Shown here: in pieces, positions 18,250 to 27,560 of the stretch
Numbering within the stretch: the stretch's first letter is position 1
How the letters are laid out: the number at the start of each line of letters is the position of its first letter
Origin: Croceivirga sp.
Lineage (GTDB): Bacteria; Bacteroidota; Bacteroidia; Flavobacteriales; Flavobacteriaceae
Length of the DNA: 64,000 nt
Assembly (NCBI GenBank): GCA_028284285.1
Contig: JANQSA010000018.1
Coordinates: 49,628 to 113,627 of the forward strand
Direction: 5' to 3'
Made by a program: the position numbers and the translations under genes
Notes under the pieces: model-generated
What the model saw: the letters and a program-made list of their open reading frames with translations, nothing else
What the model was told of the DNA's origin: nothing
The model's database searches: none

Positions 18250-18864
18250 AGCCACAAGATCATTCAAAATATCCTGCCCTTTATCTTTATTGTACCACAG
18301 TTGCAACTCCTCTTTGAATTCCGGACTAAGTTTTTCGTGTTTTGCTTTGAATTCCTCAACCATTTGAGTTGCCCGTGTAGAACGTGGTCCCCATTCCCCC
18401 AAAACAGTGTTGTCCGTAGCGTTTAAAGCAATCACCTTGGGAATAGACCGGGTGCCATTTGTCAGAAACAAATCCATTAATTCAGGATGTTCATCTCGTA
18501 AAACAATTTTAAGCTCCAAATTGGGAGATAGCGTCGCCAATTTGTTCATTACAGGTAGGCTGGGAGAGGCATCTCCACACCAACTTTCCGTAAGCACCAG
18601 CCAGGTAATTTTTTGGTTAAGTGTCGCAATCTTTTCTACTACTTCTTCAGGAATTCGCAAGGTCTTATCCCAACGCGCCATACGCTTGTCATTCAACTGC
18701 GTATAGTTCACCAGTGCCGCTGCTTTTTCCGGCCCGGTTGTGGATTGGGATACCACCAGCGCTCTTACCATTTCTCTATACTCTTCATAGGATATGGCAC
18801 TATCAAGTGCCTCCTGGATAATTACTTTTGTGGATCTCACCGGATTTTCTACTAGGGTATTCAT
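18232..18864 (-). CDS. Thioredoxin-fold protein with single active-site cysteine
   Basis: A 210-residue cytoplasmic thioredoxin-family protein. After an alpha-helical N-terminal region, TWLVLTESWCGDASPSLPVM (about 88-107) matches the thioredoxin strand and active site. Only Cys96 is present; the usual second Cys is Ala99. The following KIVLRDEHPELMDLFLTNG...SIPKVIAL contains the cis-Pro region. This pattern occurs in a Bacillus/Bacteroidota thioredoxin family thought to act in redox sensing or monothiol chemistry. A -7-like TACTTTTG lies at 18881-18888. Confidence 0.8.
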   Translation of the reverse strand: MNTLVENPVRSTKVIIQEALDSAISYEEYREMVRALVVSQSTTGPEKAAALVNYTQLNDKRMARWDKTLRIPEEVVEKIATLNQKITWLVLTESWCGDASPSLPVMNKLATLSPNLELKIVLRDEHPELMDLFLTNGTRSIPKVIALNATDNTVLGEWGPRSTRATQMVEEFKAKHEKLSPEFKEELQLWYNKDKGQDILNDLVALLTLE

Positions 18865-18880
18865 TTAAAAAACTTTGTTG

Positions 18881-18888
18881 CAAAAGTA
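18881..18888 (-). promoter_or_regulatory. -7 box candidate for the thioredoxin-fold gene
   Basis: TACTTTTG on the minus strand, 17 bases before the ATG, fits TAnnTTTG. No -33 TTG is at the right spacing. Confidence 0.35.
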
Positions 18889-18942
18889 CAGTCGGGGTAA
18901 ACATAAAAAACTGACATTTCTCATGGTGTCAAATGATATGCT

Positions 18943-18969
18943 AAAAAGGCCACCAATTCAGGCAGCCTT
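18943..18969 (-). terminator. Intrinsic terminator after the phytase-like gene
   Basis: Minus-strand stem AAGGCTGCC / GGTGGCCTT (two wobble pairs, loop TGAATT) followed by TTTTT. It begins 22 bases after the stop of the phytase-like lipoprotein gene. Confidence 0.75.
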
Positions 18970-18990
18970 TTACATGGAAGCAAAGGCTTC

Positions 18991-20115
18991 TTAATCTAAT
19001 AATTCAAATAGTATAAATTGATTTAACTGGGGGCCAAAAGCGCTAAAGTTATTGTCCGCAACCAAAATCAAAGACCTGTTTCCATTGGGAAAACTGGGGC
19101 CAAATGAAATACCTTCAATATTATCCACAACACCATCCGTCAATTGATCCCGAATTTCTTCAAAATCAAAGAGCAACGTCTTTTTGGCCGGTTGATATGG
19201 TACGTCAGCTAAACTGTTTATTTCACTAATGTCGGTAGCATTCCCAGCATCTACATCATAAATCTTCACGTTGTTTCCTCCATCAGCATAGCCTGTGGAA
19301 AAGGAGCGCTCCAGGAACAGGAATTTGTTTTCCGCGTATTCCAGAAGCTCCACCACCCCATTGAGTTCAAAAGTGGTCCCGTTAGTTGCAGGCCGCACCA
19401 CAGGATCCAGTTCATAAGCAAATTCCTTTCCAAATTGCCCGGTAGTTCTGTTGATAAAAGCAATGCGTATTGGAGAATCCGTATCTTGAAGTGTCGGAGC
19501 GGGGCCGTCTTCCTGCAATGGTAATTCCATATTAACCCAAAAGCCTTTCCCGTCAGCACTTAATGTCATTCCTTCGAAAGTTCCATTTTGTCTGGGCCCT
19601 TTTCCCTCTTCGGCAGAAACGCTATACCTACTGGGAAGTGGTGCTTCATTTATAAAATTTCCGGTTAAGGTAGCTCTTCTAATGAAGGGATTAATGCCAT
19701 TATTGATGTTTCCTTCACTGGTCCACACGACATTCCCTCCAAAAACCCTTAACGCCTCCGGATCTACCGTTCCTGTAGCAAAAGTTTGTCCATCCTGCTC
19801 TTTGAGTTCAACTACTGATTCAATATGAACAGAAGAAAATCCCGCAGTATCATACTCCAATACCGCAGTATAAAATCTTGGGGTATCGGGGTCATCACTA
19901 ATGGTATACCAAATCCCATCTGCATAATCAATCCCGGAAAGCCCCCCAACTATGGTGTTTTCAAATTGGAAACCATCCGGAAGTACGAATTCGTCAATAT
20001 ATCTTAGGCTTTTTTCGTCATTGCCGCCATTTCCCAGGAAATCGTCCAGATTGTCGCAGGAATTAAAAGAGAGCAAAATGCAAACAAAGGCTACTTTGTG
20101 TATTTGATTTTTCAT
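18991..20115 (-). CDS. Esterase-like/phytase-like family lipoprotein
   Basis: A 374-residue predicted lipoprotein: signal MKNQIHKVAFVCILLSFNSC with lipid-attachment Cys20. The mature part matches the phytase-like beta-propeller family, with GLSGIDYADGIWYTISDD near 57, GTFEGMTLSADGKGFWVNME near 180 and NIEGISFGPSFPNGNRSLILVADNNF near the end. Family members are annotated as esterase-like or phytase-like with weak biochemical support. Outer-membrane or surface location is likely. It is a single gene with its own terminator. Confidence 0.75.
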   Translation of the reverse strand: MKNQIHKVAFVCILLSFNSCDNLDDFLGNGGNDEKSLRYIDEFVLPDGFQFENTIVGGLSGIDYADGIWYTISDDPDTPRFYTAVLEYDTAGFSSVHIESVVELKEQDGQTFATGTVDPEALRVFGGNVVWTSEGNINNGINPFIRRATLTGNFINEAPLPSRYSVSAEEGKGPRQNGTFEGMTLSADGKGFWVNMELPLQEDGPAPTLQDTDSPIRIAFINRTTGQFGKEFAYELDPVVRPATNGTTFELNGVVELLEYAENKFLFLERSFSTGYADGGNNVKIYDVDAGNATDISEINSLADVPYQPAKKTLLFDFEEIRDQLTDGVVDNIEGISFGPSFPNGNRSLILVADNNFSAFGPQLNQFILFELLD

Positions 20116-20263
20116 CTTGATGGTGATTAGGTTAGAAGCATACTAAAGTTGTATTATTTTCTTCAAACACACCTTAGCTCTGGATTATATGAACATTAAA
20201 TGTTTGTTCTTAACTACTTAAAAACGCCAGAATTAACCTTGTCATCAAACTATCATAATACAA

Positions 20264-20293
20264 AGAAAGCCCTGGATGTTTCCAGGGCTTTTT
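20264..20293 (-). terminator. Intrinsic terminator after the 126-aa hypothetical gene
   Basis: Perfect 11-bp stem AAAGCCCTGGA / TCCAGGGCTTT with a four-base loop. On the minus strand it is followed by TTTCTTTG, and the hairpin lies 62 bases after the gene stop. The plus side carries TTTTT but no gene ends there. Confidence 0.75.
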
Positions 20294-20354
20294 AGTAACG
20301 CGTTTTTGGATCCAATACAAGGTTTCTTTTGTTCAGAACCGGAAAATTGCTTTT

Positions 20355-20735
20355 TCAGTTTGCTGTTTTTTCTACAATCACTTCACGATTTTTTAAAGCC
20401 GGGGAGGGGTCCACAAACAACCGATTCTTGTCCTCAAAAAACACGGTATCTCCTTCACTTTCGATAACCGCAAAACGATTACCTCCTTCCAGGTTGATCA
20501 TACCGGTTACCTTAGCCGTAGCACCTTTCAAATCCAACATTGTGGCAAGGTCGTTCAGTTTATGGTTCAAAAAATCAAGGGAAACATGGATGTATTGATA
20601 ATAACGGTTAGAGGGACTGCCAATACGAATGACAGTCCCAATGTCTATATCGGACATTTCATAGACTTCTGTCCCGTTTTCGGTAGGAAAAAGAACTACA
20701 GGGGCATCCTTCTTTTTCATGCTTTTTTTTCCCAT
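20355..20735 (-). CDS. Conserved hypothetical protein, 126 aa
   Basis: Not recognised. It has a lysine-rich N-terminus (MGKKSMKKKDA), then alternating hydrophobic segments (PVVLFPTENGTEVYEMSDI, IGTVIRIGSP, DLKGATAKVTGMINLEGGNRFAVIESEGDTVFFED) suggesting a small beta-rich soluble domain. No signal peptide or membrane helix. A second in-frame ATG at 20720 is also possible. It is isolated between an efflux operon and a lipoprotein gene and is followed by a clean terminator, which supports expression. Confidence 0.6.
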   Translation of the reverse strand: MGKKSMKKKDAPVVLFPTENGTEVYEMSDIDIGTVIRIGSPSNRYYQYIHVSLDFLNHKLNDLATMLDLKGATAKVTGMINLEGGNRFAVIESEGDTVFFEDKNRLFVDPSPALKNREVIVEKTAN

Positions 20736-20832
20736 TACGAATTTTAAGATAAAGATAGCCCTTTGCTATTTATTTTGAAAGTAAAGCACTTTTAATCAAA
20801 AGTTAAACTTAGTTAAATTGATAGTATTACTT

Positions 20833-21747
20833 TTATTTAAAATTGCGTTTTTTGATCATCCCTCCCCTTGTATCGCTTATACTGTTCATTATTACAAATG
20901 CTTTGGGATCAATTTTTTCTAACTCAACGGTGAGTTTTCTTATTTCTAATCGGGTTATCACGGTATAAATCACCTCGTAGTTGTTGCGTTCTTCCTTTTT
21001 CCCATAGCCTCCGCTAGCTTCATATATAGTGAGCCCTCTACCTAATTTTTCCGTAATCATCTCCCGTATGTCCTCGCTTTTTAAGGATATTATGGTAACT
21101 CCTGTATATTCTTCAATCCCATCCACTACAAAATCCAAAGTCTTGGATGCCGCCAAATAGGTAAGCATGGAATACAAAGCGGCCTCAACGGAAAGCAGAT
21201 AGGCAGCTGCCAGAAAGATGAATACATTAATTCCGATAATGATATCGCCAATCTTTACACCCAATTTCCTACTAAGATGAATGGCCAGCACCTCTGTCCC
21301 ATCCAGGACACTTCCCCCCCGGATAGACATTCCTATTCCCGCCCCCAGAAAAAACCCGCCAAAAACAGCTACCAAAAGTCGGTCTTGTGTTACTTCGGGA
21401 AATTCAATTAAAGCCAGCACCATAGCCAACCCCAAAATTGCCAACAGTGCTTTAATTGCAAATTGCTGGCCGATGGTAGTATAGGCCAGGATTAGAAAGG
21501 GAGCATTGACAAAAATGATAAGCAATGCCAAAGGAACCTCCGTCACTTCGGAAACCAGAAGGGAAATACCGGTGGCACCGCCATCAATAAAGCGGTTGGG
21601 CAGTAAAAAACTTTCCAAACCAAAGGCTGCCGAAAAAATCCCCAGGAAAATAAAAAGCGTGTCTTTAACCAACGTGTTGGATGCAATTGAACCGTGATTG
21701 CCTATTGCCTTTTTTGCTTTCCCGATCTTTTCCTCCTTTTTTGCCAT
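20833..21747 (-). CDS. YitT family membrane protein (DUF161/DUF2179)
   Basis: A 304-residue protein with five to six membrane helices from about residue 30, including ESFLLPNRFIDGGATGISLL and GGFFLGAGIGMSIRGGSVLDGTE, hallmarks of the YitT family. The C-terminal cytoplasmic DUF2179-type domain has GRGLTIYEASGGYG followed by YTVITRLE. The function is unknown. It begins 7 bp after the TolC-type gene, so it appears to be the last gene of the efflux operon, an unusual companion. Confidence 0.85.
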   Translation of the reverse strand: MAKKEEKIGKAKKAIGNHGSIASNTLVKDTLFIFLGIFSAAFGLESFLLPNRFIDGGATGISLLVSEVTEVPLALLIIFVNAPFLILAYTTIGQQFAIKALLAILGLAMVLALIEFPEVTQDRLLVAVFGGFFLGAGIGMSIRGGSVLDGTEVLAIHLSRKLGVKIGDIIIGINVFIFLAAAYLLSVEAALYSMLTYLAASKTLDFVVDGIEEYTGVTIISLKSEDIREMITEKLGRGLTIYEASGGYGKKEERNNYEVIYTVITRLEIRKLTVELEKIDPKAFVIMNSISDTRGGMIKKRNFK

Positions 21748-21754
21748 ATCATGC

Positions 21755-23152
21755 TCACAGATTTTCCGGGTTGATGGCTAAACTTTTAAACAGTTTTGCC
21801 TTGGTAGTAAAAAACTTGTTCTGTACGTCAATTTGTTTCAATTCCGCATCAATTAAGTTGCTTTCTCTTGAGTTAATCAGGAAAAGAGAGCTTTCTCCAA
21901 AACTGAATTTGCGTTCCTCGGCCATTAAAAGCGTGCGTTGATCCGAAACTATTTTGTCTATTAGACGATTCTGGTCGCTAAAAGAATCCAATTCCCGATA
22001 GATAGCCAATACCTGATTCTGAATTTCCAACTGGGTATTATCAAGTTCAAACTCTGCGTCTTGCACTTTGAATCTTGCCAGCTTCAAGTCGCCCCGTTCT
22101 TTCCTTAAGAAAAGGGGAAAGCGAAACTTTACACCTCCCTTGTATTCCTGTGTTTCAAAGGAATTGATCTGATCCGGGGCATCCGTTAAAAAGTTGTATT
22201 CCAGGTCTATTTGTGGTAATAGCTTGTTGGCCTTTAATCGCCGGTCCACATCAAGTCCTTCAATTTTAAAATTGAGCGACCTCAGTTTGGGGTGGTTCTC
22301 AACGGTAAAACTGTCCAGGGGTTTTCCAAATATCTCCAGGGTAACATCTATCTCTTCTCGTGGATCCCCATCCGGAATTACATTGGGTTGAAGTTCCACG
22401 GGAACATCATTGATCCATAAAAAATTGGAAAGCTCCAGGGTTTTCTGAATCAGTTTAACACGGGCCTGCACCAGACTTAATTCCCGGTTTTGTACAGCAA
22501 TCTTAGCTTCTACAGTATCAATTATGGCAATATCCCCGGCCAACGCACTTTGTCGTATCCCCTCAAAACGTTGGGAGGCATTCCCAAGAAAGTTCCTAAA
22601 AACCTCCGCCTCATTGTAAGCCATAAGCCATTCAAAATAGGCCAGGGAGGCGTTATACAATATTTCGTTCACCAACAAATCCTGATCCGCCTTGGTCTGC
22701 TCCCTGAAAAACTTGGCCTTACGCAGCGTAGCCATACGTTCATTGATCCACGATCCCCTGGCCAAAGACACCGAAACTCCGGCACTGTACAGCCCGTCCG
22801 TGGGAAAGTTCTCATCAGGATTAATAAAGTCTCCCTCTGCCTGCTCAAACTGCCCTTTCAATTCAATCCCATAATATGTGGGGATTTTGAATGTGCCGTT
22901 AAGCCTGTCCCAATAATCGTCGCCTGAAAAGCGTTTTCTTTCATAATCCACCTCTATTTTGGGATCGAAACCTCCCCTCGCCTTCATTAAATTCGCTTGT
23001 CCGATGGGAATGGTAAGCTTCGCTTGCTTGGCTACGGGATGGTATTTCTTCACATACCCCAGATACTCGTTAAACCCAAGAACAAGCGTGTCCTGCTGGG
23101 CATTTGAGAAGGTAAGGATCAAAAATGCCAAATACACAAGATAGTGCCTCAT
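21755..23152 (-). CDS. TolC-family outer-membrane efflux protein
   Basis: A 465-residue protein with signal peptide (MRHYLVYLAFLILTFSNAQQ) and the long alpha-helical hairpins of TolC-type channels (for example FEGIRQSALAGDIAIIDTVEAKIAVQNRELSL and LLMAEERKFSFGESSLFLINSRE). It would form the outer-membrane exit duct for the ABC/HlyD pair upstream. Only two bases separate it from the HlyD gene stop, so the genes are co-translated. Confidence 0.85.
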   Translation of the reverse strand: MRHYLVYLAFLILTFSNAQQDTLVLGFNEYLGYVKKYHPVAKQAKLTIPIGQANLMKARGGFDPKIEVDYERKRFSGDDYWDRLNGTFKIPTYYGIELKGQFEQAEGDFINPDENFPTDGLYSAGVSVSLARGSWINERMATLRKAKFFREQTKADQDLLVNEILYNASLAYFEWLMAYNEAEVFRNFLGNASQRFEGIRQSALAGDIAIIDTVEAKIAVQNRELSLVQARVKLIQKTLELSNFLWINDVPVELQPNVIPDGDPREEIDVTLEIFGKPLDSFTVENHPKLRSLNFKIEGLDVDRRLKANKLLPQIDLEYNFLTDAPDQINSFETQEYKGGVKFRFPLFLRKERGDLKLARFKVQDAEFELDNTQLEIQNQVLAIYRELDSFSDQNRLIDKIVSDQRTLLMAEERKFSFGESSLFLINSRESNLIDAELKQIDVQNKFFTTKAKLFKSLAINPENL

Positions 23153-23154
23153 TA

Positions 23155-24507
23155 CTATTTGTTTTTGGCCGAAGCCATCTCGCTTTCGGGTTGATAATAA
23201 TTCGGGGGGAAACCATTGAGTTGCCGCCAGAGTTCAAACCAAATAGGTACGTCATCCAGAAGGGCAATGGTATATGCTCCGGATCCCGCTCTTAAATCCG
23301 TGGGCCACGTGTGGTCCTCAGGGTCGGGCGCCAATAAAATACGATATTTGCCATTATCACTAATAAATGTTTCTATAGCAACTACCACACCACCGTAGGT
23401 CCCGTAGGAGAGGTTAGGCCAACCACTGAACACAATTGCGGGCCAGCCATCAAACTGAATTCGCACTTTTTCGCCTATATGCATTAGCGGGAGGTCCAAA
23501 GGGTCTACAAAAGTTTCCACGGCCATATTGATGTTAGCAGGCATAATGCCCACAAGCCGGTCCCCTTCCTTAAAAGTCTCTCCTAATCCTCCCTGAATAG
23601 CACGGTTAATAAATCCGTCCTGCGGGGCGCGTATATAGTACAAATCGTTTCTCATGGCGTAGTTCGTGAACTCATTTTCCAGTTTGGTCACCTGTGCCTC
23701 GGTATCAAACTGACTGGATTGTGCAGTAAACATGTCACTACGCGCTTTGGCAATCTTATCCGCATACTCCGCCTGTACCCTGCTGATCTCTACCTGGGCA
23801 TTGATCACATCATTTTTGCTCGTGTACAATGTATTTTCCTGGGAAATGAGTTTAGCCTGTGTCTCTTGTAGCTTCAGTCGTCTTCCCTCCACATCCGTGA
23901 CCGCCTTTAATCCTTCGGATTCCAGTTGCACTACACGGTCATATTGCCTTTCGGCAATTGAAATATTGGTTTTAGCGGCCTCCAGATCTATGCTATCGCT
24001 CTGTACTTTCAATTTGGACTGGTACAATTTATTTCTAGCCTGTTCCAGTTTTAGCCCCCGTTCCTTCTCTAAAGCACCGATCTGGGTTTCCAGGGCTTTT
24101 ACCTTTTCCTGATACGAAGTCACCGCCATCTCTTTGGCGCGTATCTGCTGTCCGGTACGCTCCACTAATTGTGGGTCGAAATATTCATTTTTGACTTCCG
24201 AAATATGCAGGATAGTATCCCCTTTTTGTACATAGTCCCCCTCCCGAACATACCATCGTTCTATTTGTCCCGGTATGGGAGATTGTATGGTTTGCGGCCG
24301 TTGATCAGGGGTCAATGTTGTAAGAAAGCCTTCGCCGGTGACATTCTGCGTCCAGGGCAGAAACAACACAACCAGAAAAATGATCGCGAAGGATAACAAA
24401 AACCGATTAAAGTGTTTGTAATGCTTCCTGTGAAATACTTTCTGAGGGGCATTAAAAGCAGTAAGCTTTACCTTTTGATTCAATTTTGTAGGTGAAATGT
24501 TCAGCAT
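23155..24507 (-). CDS. HlyD-family membrane fusion protein
   Basis: A 450-residue periplasmic adaptor with one N-terminal membrane helix (about 36-52) and a first biotinyl-lipoyl half (QSPIPGQIERWYVREGDYVQKGD near 93). A long coiled coil follows (about 130-275), then the second lipoyl half and beta-barrel region (YYIRAPQDGFINRAIQGGLGETFKEGD). It bridges the inner-membrane ABC protein and TolC. Its start overlaps the ABC stop by one base. Confidence 0.87.
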   Translation of the reverse strand: MLNISPTKLNQKVKLTAFNAPQKVFHRKHYKHFNRFLLSFAIIFLVVLFLPWTQNVTGEGFLTTLTPDQRPQTIQSPIPGQIERWYVREGDYVQKGDTILHISEVKNEYFDPQLVERTGQQIRAKEMAVTSYQEKVKALETQIGALEKERGLKLEQARNKLYQSKLKVQSDSIDLEAAKTNISIAERQYDRVVQLESEGLKAVTDVEGRRLKLQETQAKLISQENTLYTSKNDVINAQVEISRVQAEYADKIAKARSDMFTAQSSQFDTEAQVTKLENEFTNYAMRNDLYYIRAPQDGFINRAIQGGLGETFKEGDRLVGIMPANINMAVETFVDPLDLPLMHIGEKVRIQFDGWPAIVFSGWPNLSYGTYGGVVVAIETFISDNGKYRILLAPDPEDHTWPTDLRAGSGAYTIALLDDVPIWFELWRQLNGFPPNYYQPESEMASAKNK

Positions 24508-26180
24508 TATGCCTGTGTTTCGTTTATAAGTTTGCCATTCTCCATGGTAATGATTCTACCACATCTTTTAGTCCATCTTTTGTTTTCACTTGCTACTACC
24601 AGGGCCCAACCGTTTGCGGGATCGGTTAAGAAGTCCATTACCTCATCTGCCTCCTGTTCATTGAACTGGTCCAGAGGATCTTTCAAAATCAACAACTTGG
24701 GTTTTCTGACGATACTTCTCGCAAGCACTATCTTCTTGGATACGGTGTAAGGGATTTGTTTTCCTTCAGGATACAGCATGGTTTTCAATCCGTAAGGTTG
24801 CTCCTTAACAAATTGGGTTAGCTTTATTTTGTCCAAAGCCCAATATACTTCTTCCGTGGTAACATTTGGATCGCCAAAACTAATGTTGTCCATTAGGGTC
24901 CCCTCAAAAGGGGATTCTTCCGTTAGAGATTGACCCAGATGTGCCCTGTAATAGTTTAAATTGATCCCCTGTAAGGCTACATTATTGACATAAATACTTC
25001 CACTATTTGGCTCCAAAATACCGGCTATTAATCGCAACAAGGTAGTCTTTCCGGAGCCACTTGGACCCTGTAAAAGAATACTGCAGCTTGGAGAGATGGT
25101 AAGGGAAACATTATCAATGATCTTCTTATCTCTATCCGGCACAAAATAATCTACTTTATCCAGTTCTACAGTAAACCCTTCATTTTCCTTAAAAGGTTTC
25201 TCTCCATCCTGAGGTTCTAAATCTTTATCTACTACCTGCCCTAGTTTTTCTAATGAAGTGAGCAGATCGTAAAAGGTCTCCAATCCAAGTATCAGTTTTT
25301 CTACAGAGCTGATGATCAAAAGGATGATAAGCTCTGCGGCCACAAACTGTCCGATATTCATTTCCTGGTTGAGCACCAAAAGCCCTCCAATTAATAAAAG
25401 CCCAGCGGTTACCAATACCTTGAACCCGATCATTTGAATAAACTGGAGCACCAAAACTCTAAAGTGACTTTCCCGTGCATCCAAATATCCAACAACCAGT
25501 GCATCGTTTTTTTGCATAGCAAGACGGGTCTTCCCGGATAATTTGAAACTAACAATGGAACGTGCCACTTCCTGAATCCAATGTGCTACTTTATACTTGT
25601 TTTTAGACTCTGCAAGACTTGTTTCCAAACCTCGATACCCCGTATACTTAAAAACAATATAAATAAGCAGCAAAAGCAAAATTCCATAAATGATGAAAAA
25701 AGGGTGGTAGAAGGACAAAAGCAATAGTCCAAAGACAATTTGTAAAAGCGCTGCCGGGAAATCAATAAGGATCTTTGCCAGGCTCTTTTGTACCGTCAAG
25801 GTATCAAAAAACCGATTGGCCAGTTCCGGTGGATAATAATTACTTAACGCACTCATCCTGATCTTAGGAAAGCGATAAGCAAATTCAAAAGATGCCCGGG
25901 TAAATATCTTTTGTTGTATATTTTCTGTAATGCGTATTTGCATTAATTGAAGCACTCCAACAAATGCCACACCTAAGGTAACCAGGATTACTAAAATAAT
26001 CCAGGAAGTACTCACTTGTGCCCCTTGAATTAAATTTATAATCGCCTGAATACCCAGAGGCAAGGATAAATTAAGAAGCCCCGCAAATATGGCATAATAG
26101 AATACCTGCAATATATCTTTTCGATCAATCTGCAACAGCCCTATCAGACGCTGCCAGGAAGTCATTACATTTTTTGACAT
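24507..26180 (-). CDS. ABC exporter (TMD-NBD half-transporter) with non-canonical ATPase motifs
   Basis: A 557-residue type-I export half-transporter with six membrane helices (about 25-300) and a nucleotide-binding domain (about 335-557). Walker A GPSGSGKTT (372-380) is normal and Gln417 fits the Q-loop. The other motifs depart: the signature LSGGQ is replaced by IPYTV (476-480), Walker B reads LLILKD (496-501) instead of LLLLDE, and the H-loop His is Glu532. A homodimer would therefore have two altered sites. The HlyD and TolC partners show it belongs to a type I-like secretion or efflux system. The cargo is unknown. Confidence 0.85.
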   Translation of the reverse strand: MSKNVMTSWQRLIGLLQIDRKDILQVFYYAIFAGLLNLSLPLGIQAIINLIQGAQVSTSWIILVILVTLGVAFVGVLQLMQIRITENIQQKIFTRASFEFAYRFPKIRMSALSNYYPPELANRFFDTLTVQKSLAKILIDFPAALLQIVFGLLLLSFYHPFFIIYGILLLLLIYIVFKYTGYRGLETSLAESKNKYKVAHWIQEVARSIVSFKLSGKTRLAMQKNDALVVGYLDARESHFRVLVLQFIQMIGFKVLVTAGLLLIGGLLVLNQEMNIGQFVAAELIILLIISSVEKLILGLETFYDLLTSLEKLGQVVDKDLEPQDGEKPFKENEGFTVELDKVDYFVPDRDKKIIDNVSLTISPSCSILLQGPSGSGKTTLLRLIAGILEPNSGSIYVNNVALQGINLNYYRAHLGQSLTEESPFEGTLMDNISFGDPNVTTEEVYWALDKIKLTQFVKEQPYGLKTMLYPEGKQIPYTVSKKIVLARSIVRKPKLLILKDPLDQFNEQEADEVMDFLTDPANGWALVVASENKRWTKRCGRIITMENGKLINETQA

Positions 26181-26184
26181 AGGT

Positions 26185-26859
26185 TTACGCCTTTACTATT
26201 TTGAAGACTAGATCTGCAACAAACTCCCCCGGAGAATGCGTGGTATCGCAATTGGTAAGGGTAGGAAAATGATCTTGCAGAAAATGTTGATGCAATGTGC
26301 TGTCCAAAACTGTACTTGCCAGGCTGGTGGGATACGCGTAGGAAGGGTCAACTGCCCGTATCATTTCCTCAAGGCGGTTTACCATCCTTTTATATATCAC
26401 AAAATAACCGTCTTTGTTCTCCTGATCCACTTCTTTGGTCAGGAAGGATTTTGAGGACTCGTTGACCACAATTTTATTAAGTAAAACTTCATTAACATGG
26501 GTAAAGGTTTGGTCTTCGACAGTATTTCTGGTTACAATAGCAATAGCCCTGGCCAGCTTCTCCTTGGGATCTGCTATGCTATTGGTGGCAAAAACAAGTT
26601 GATACTCCAACCATCCCCAATACCAGGAGGTAAGATATACCAATAATTTGTGTTTATTCTCGAAATAACGATAGATGGAACTTTCATTGGAACCAATCAT
26701 ATCCCCCAATTTTTTAAAGGTAAACGCCTCAAAACCAATTTTATCAATTAGCAGAATACTGTTTTCCACAATTCTTTTTCCCAAATCAGAGGATTCAGGG
26801 TCCTTCAAAAAGACTTTTTCATTTATGGCAATTTTTACCGATTGTAATAAACGCTCCAT
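26185..26859 (-). CDS. TetR/AcrR family transcriptional regulator
   Basis: A 224-residue regulator with an HTH at about 22-70 (IVENSILLIDKIGFEAFTFKKLGDMIGSNESSIYRYFENK), the standard TetR pattern, and a helical ligand-binding domain with no recognised specificity. It is the first gene of the efflux operon, only 4 bp before the ABC gene, so it probably autoregulates the set. The AT-rich 127-bp gap upstream, shared with a divergent secreted protein, is the likely operator region. Confidence 0.87.
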   Translation of the reverse strand: MERLLQSVKIAINEKVFLKDPESSDLGKRIVENSILLIDKIGFEAFTFKKLGDMIGSNESSIYRYFENKHKLLVYLTSWYWGWLEYQLVFATNSIADPKEKLARAIAIVTRNTVEDQTFTHVNEVLLNKIVVNESSKSFLTKEVDQENKDGYFVIYKRMVNRLEEMIRAVDPSYAYPTSLASTVLDSTLHQHFLQDHFPTLTNCDTTHSPGEFVADLVFKIVKA

Positions 26860-26987
26860 TCTAGATTAAAATTTTAAAAAGCAAATATAATAGTAATGCT
26901 TTTAAATTATAATAGTTTAACTTTTTTTAACGCCAGTGTTGCTGTCCAATCGTTTGAGAAAACTTATATTTACTTAAACAATTGCCT

Positions 26988-27368
26988 ATGAAGCAGATTT
27001 TTACTCTATTTTTTTTAATGGTTGTGATACTTCCCTGCGCTAAGGCTCAGGAAACTGAATTTGTAAAAAGCTATAAGCATTTTAACGAGAGCAGAGGGAA
27101 TTTTGAAAGTGGGCAAATTATGACCTTACCATATGAAGAAACGGTCCAATTGTTTAATTCCCTGAATTCGAAATCAGGCTTGAGTCCAACCTTTAATTAT
27201 TACGGAACAGTTGTAGTGGTGGATCAAATGGATGTACTGCCCAATGGAGAGATGCAACTTATTCTTAGGCGGGAAGACGGTCGCAATTTTTATGGTTACC
27301 GACCTACCATTAAAGCGATCTTATCCAGGAATGCGGATCAAGAGCGGGAAATAGCAACGATCGAATAA
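26988..27368 (+). CDS. Small secreted hypothetical protein, 126 aa
   Basis: Not recognised. A clear signal peptide (MKQIFTLFFLMVVILPCAKAQ) precedes a soluble beta-rich domain of about 105 residues with FNYYGTVVVVDQMDVLPNGEMQLILRREDGRNFYGYRP. An in-frame TTG two codons earlier is less likely than the ATG at 26988. It is divergent from the TetR-led efflux operon and could share its operator. Confidence 0.6.
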   Translation: MKQIFTLFFLMVVILPCAKAQETEFVKSYKHFNESRGNFESGQIMTLPYEETVQLFNSLNSKSGLSPTFNYYGTVVVVDQMDVLPNGEMQLILRREDGRNFYGYRPTIKAILSRNADQEREIATIE

Positions 27369-27560
27369 AGAATATACGAATCAAAAAATTAATACTATCA
27401 CTAATACGTAGACCTTTTCCCGTTAAATACTATCCGCTTTGTATCAGTGGCCCGTAAGTATTAAGAATCTACAAGAACCAAGCCCCAACAAACAATGTAT
27501 TACATAAGGATAAAGGTGAAATAAAATATGCAAGCTAAATAAATTTGTTCTCTGCCAAGC

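Noticed and set aside
26860..26987. A defined TetR operator in the divergent gap
   Set aside because: The region is very AT-rich and contains several weak inverted repeats (for example TTAAA...TTTAA); none stands out above chance.
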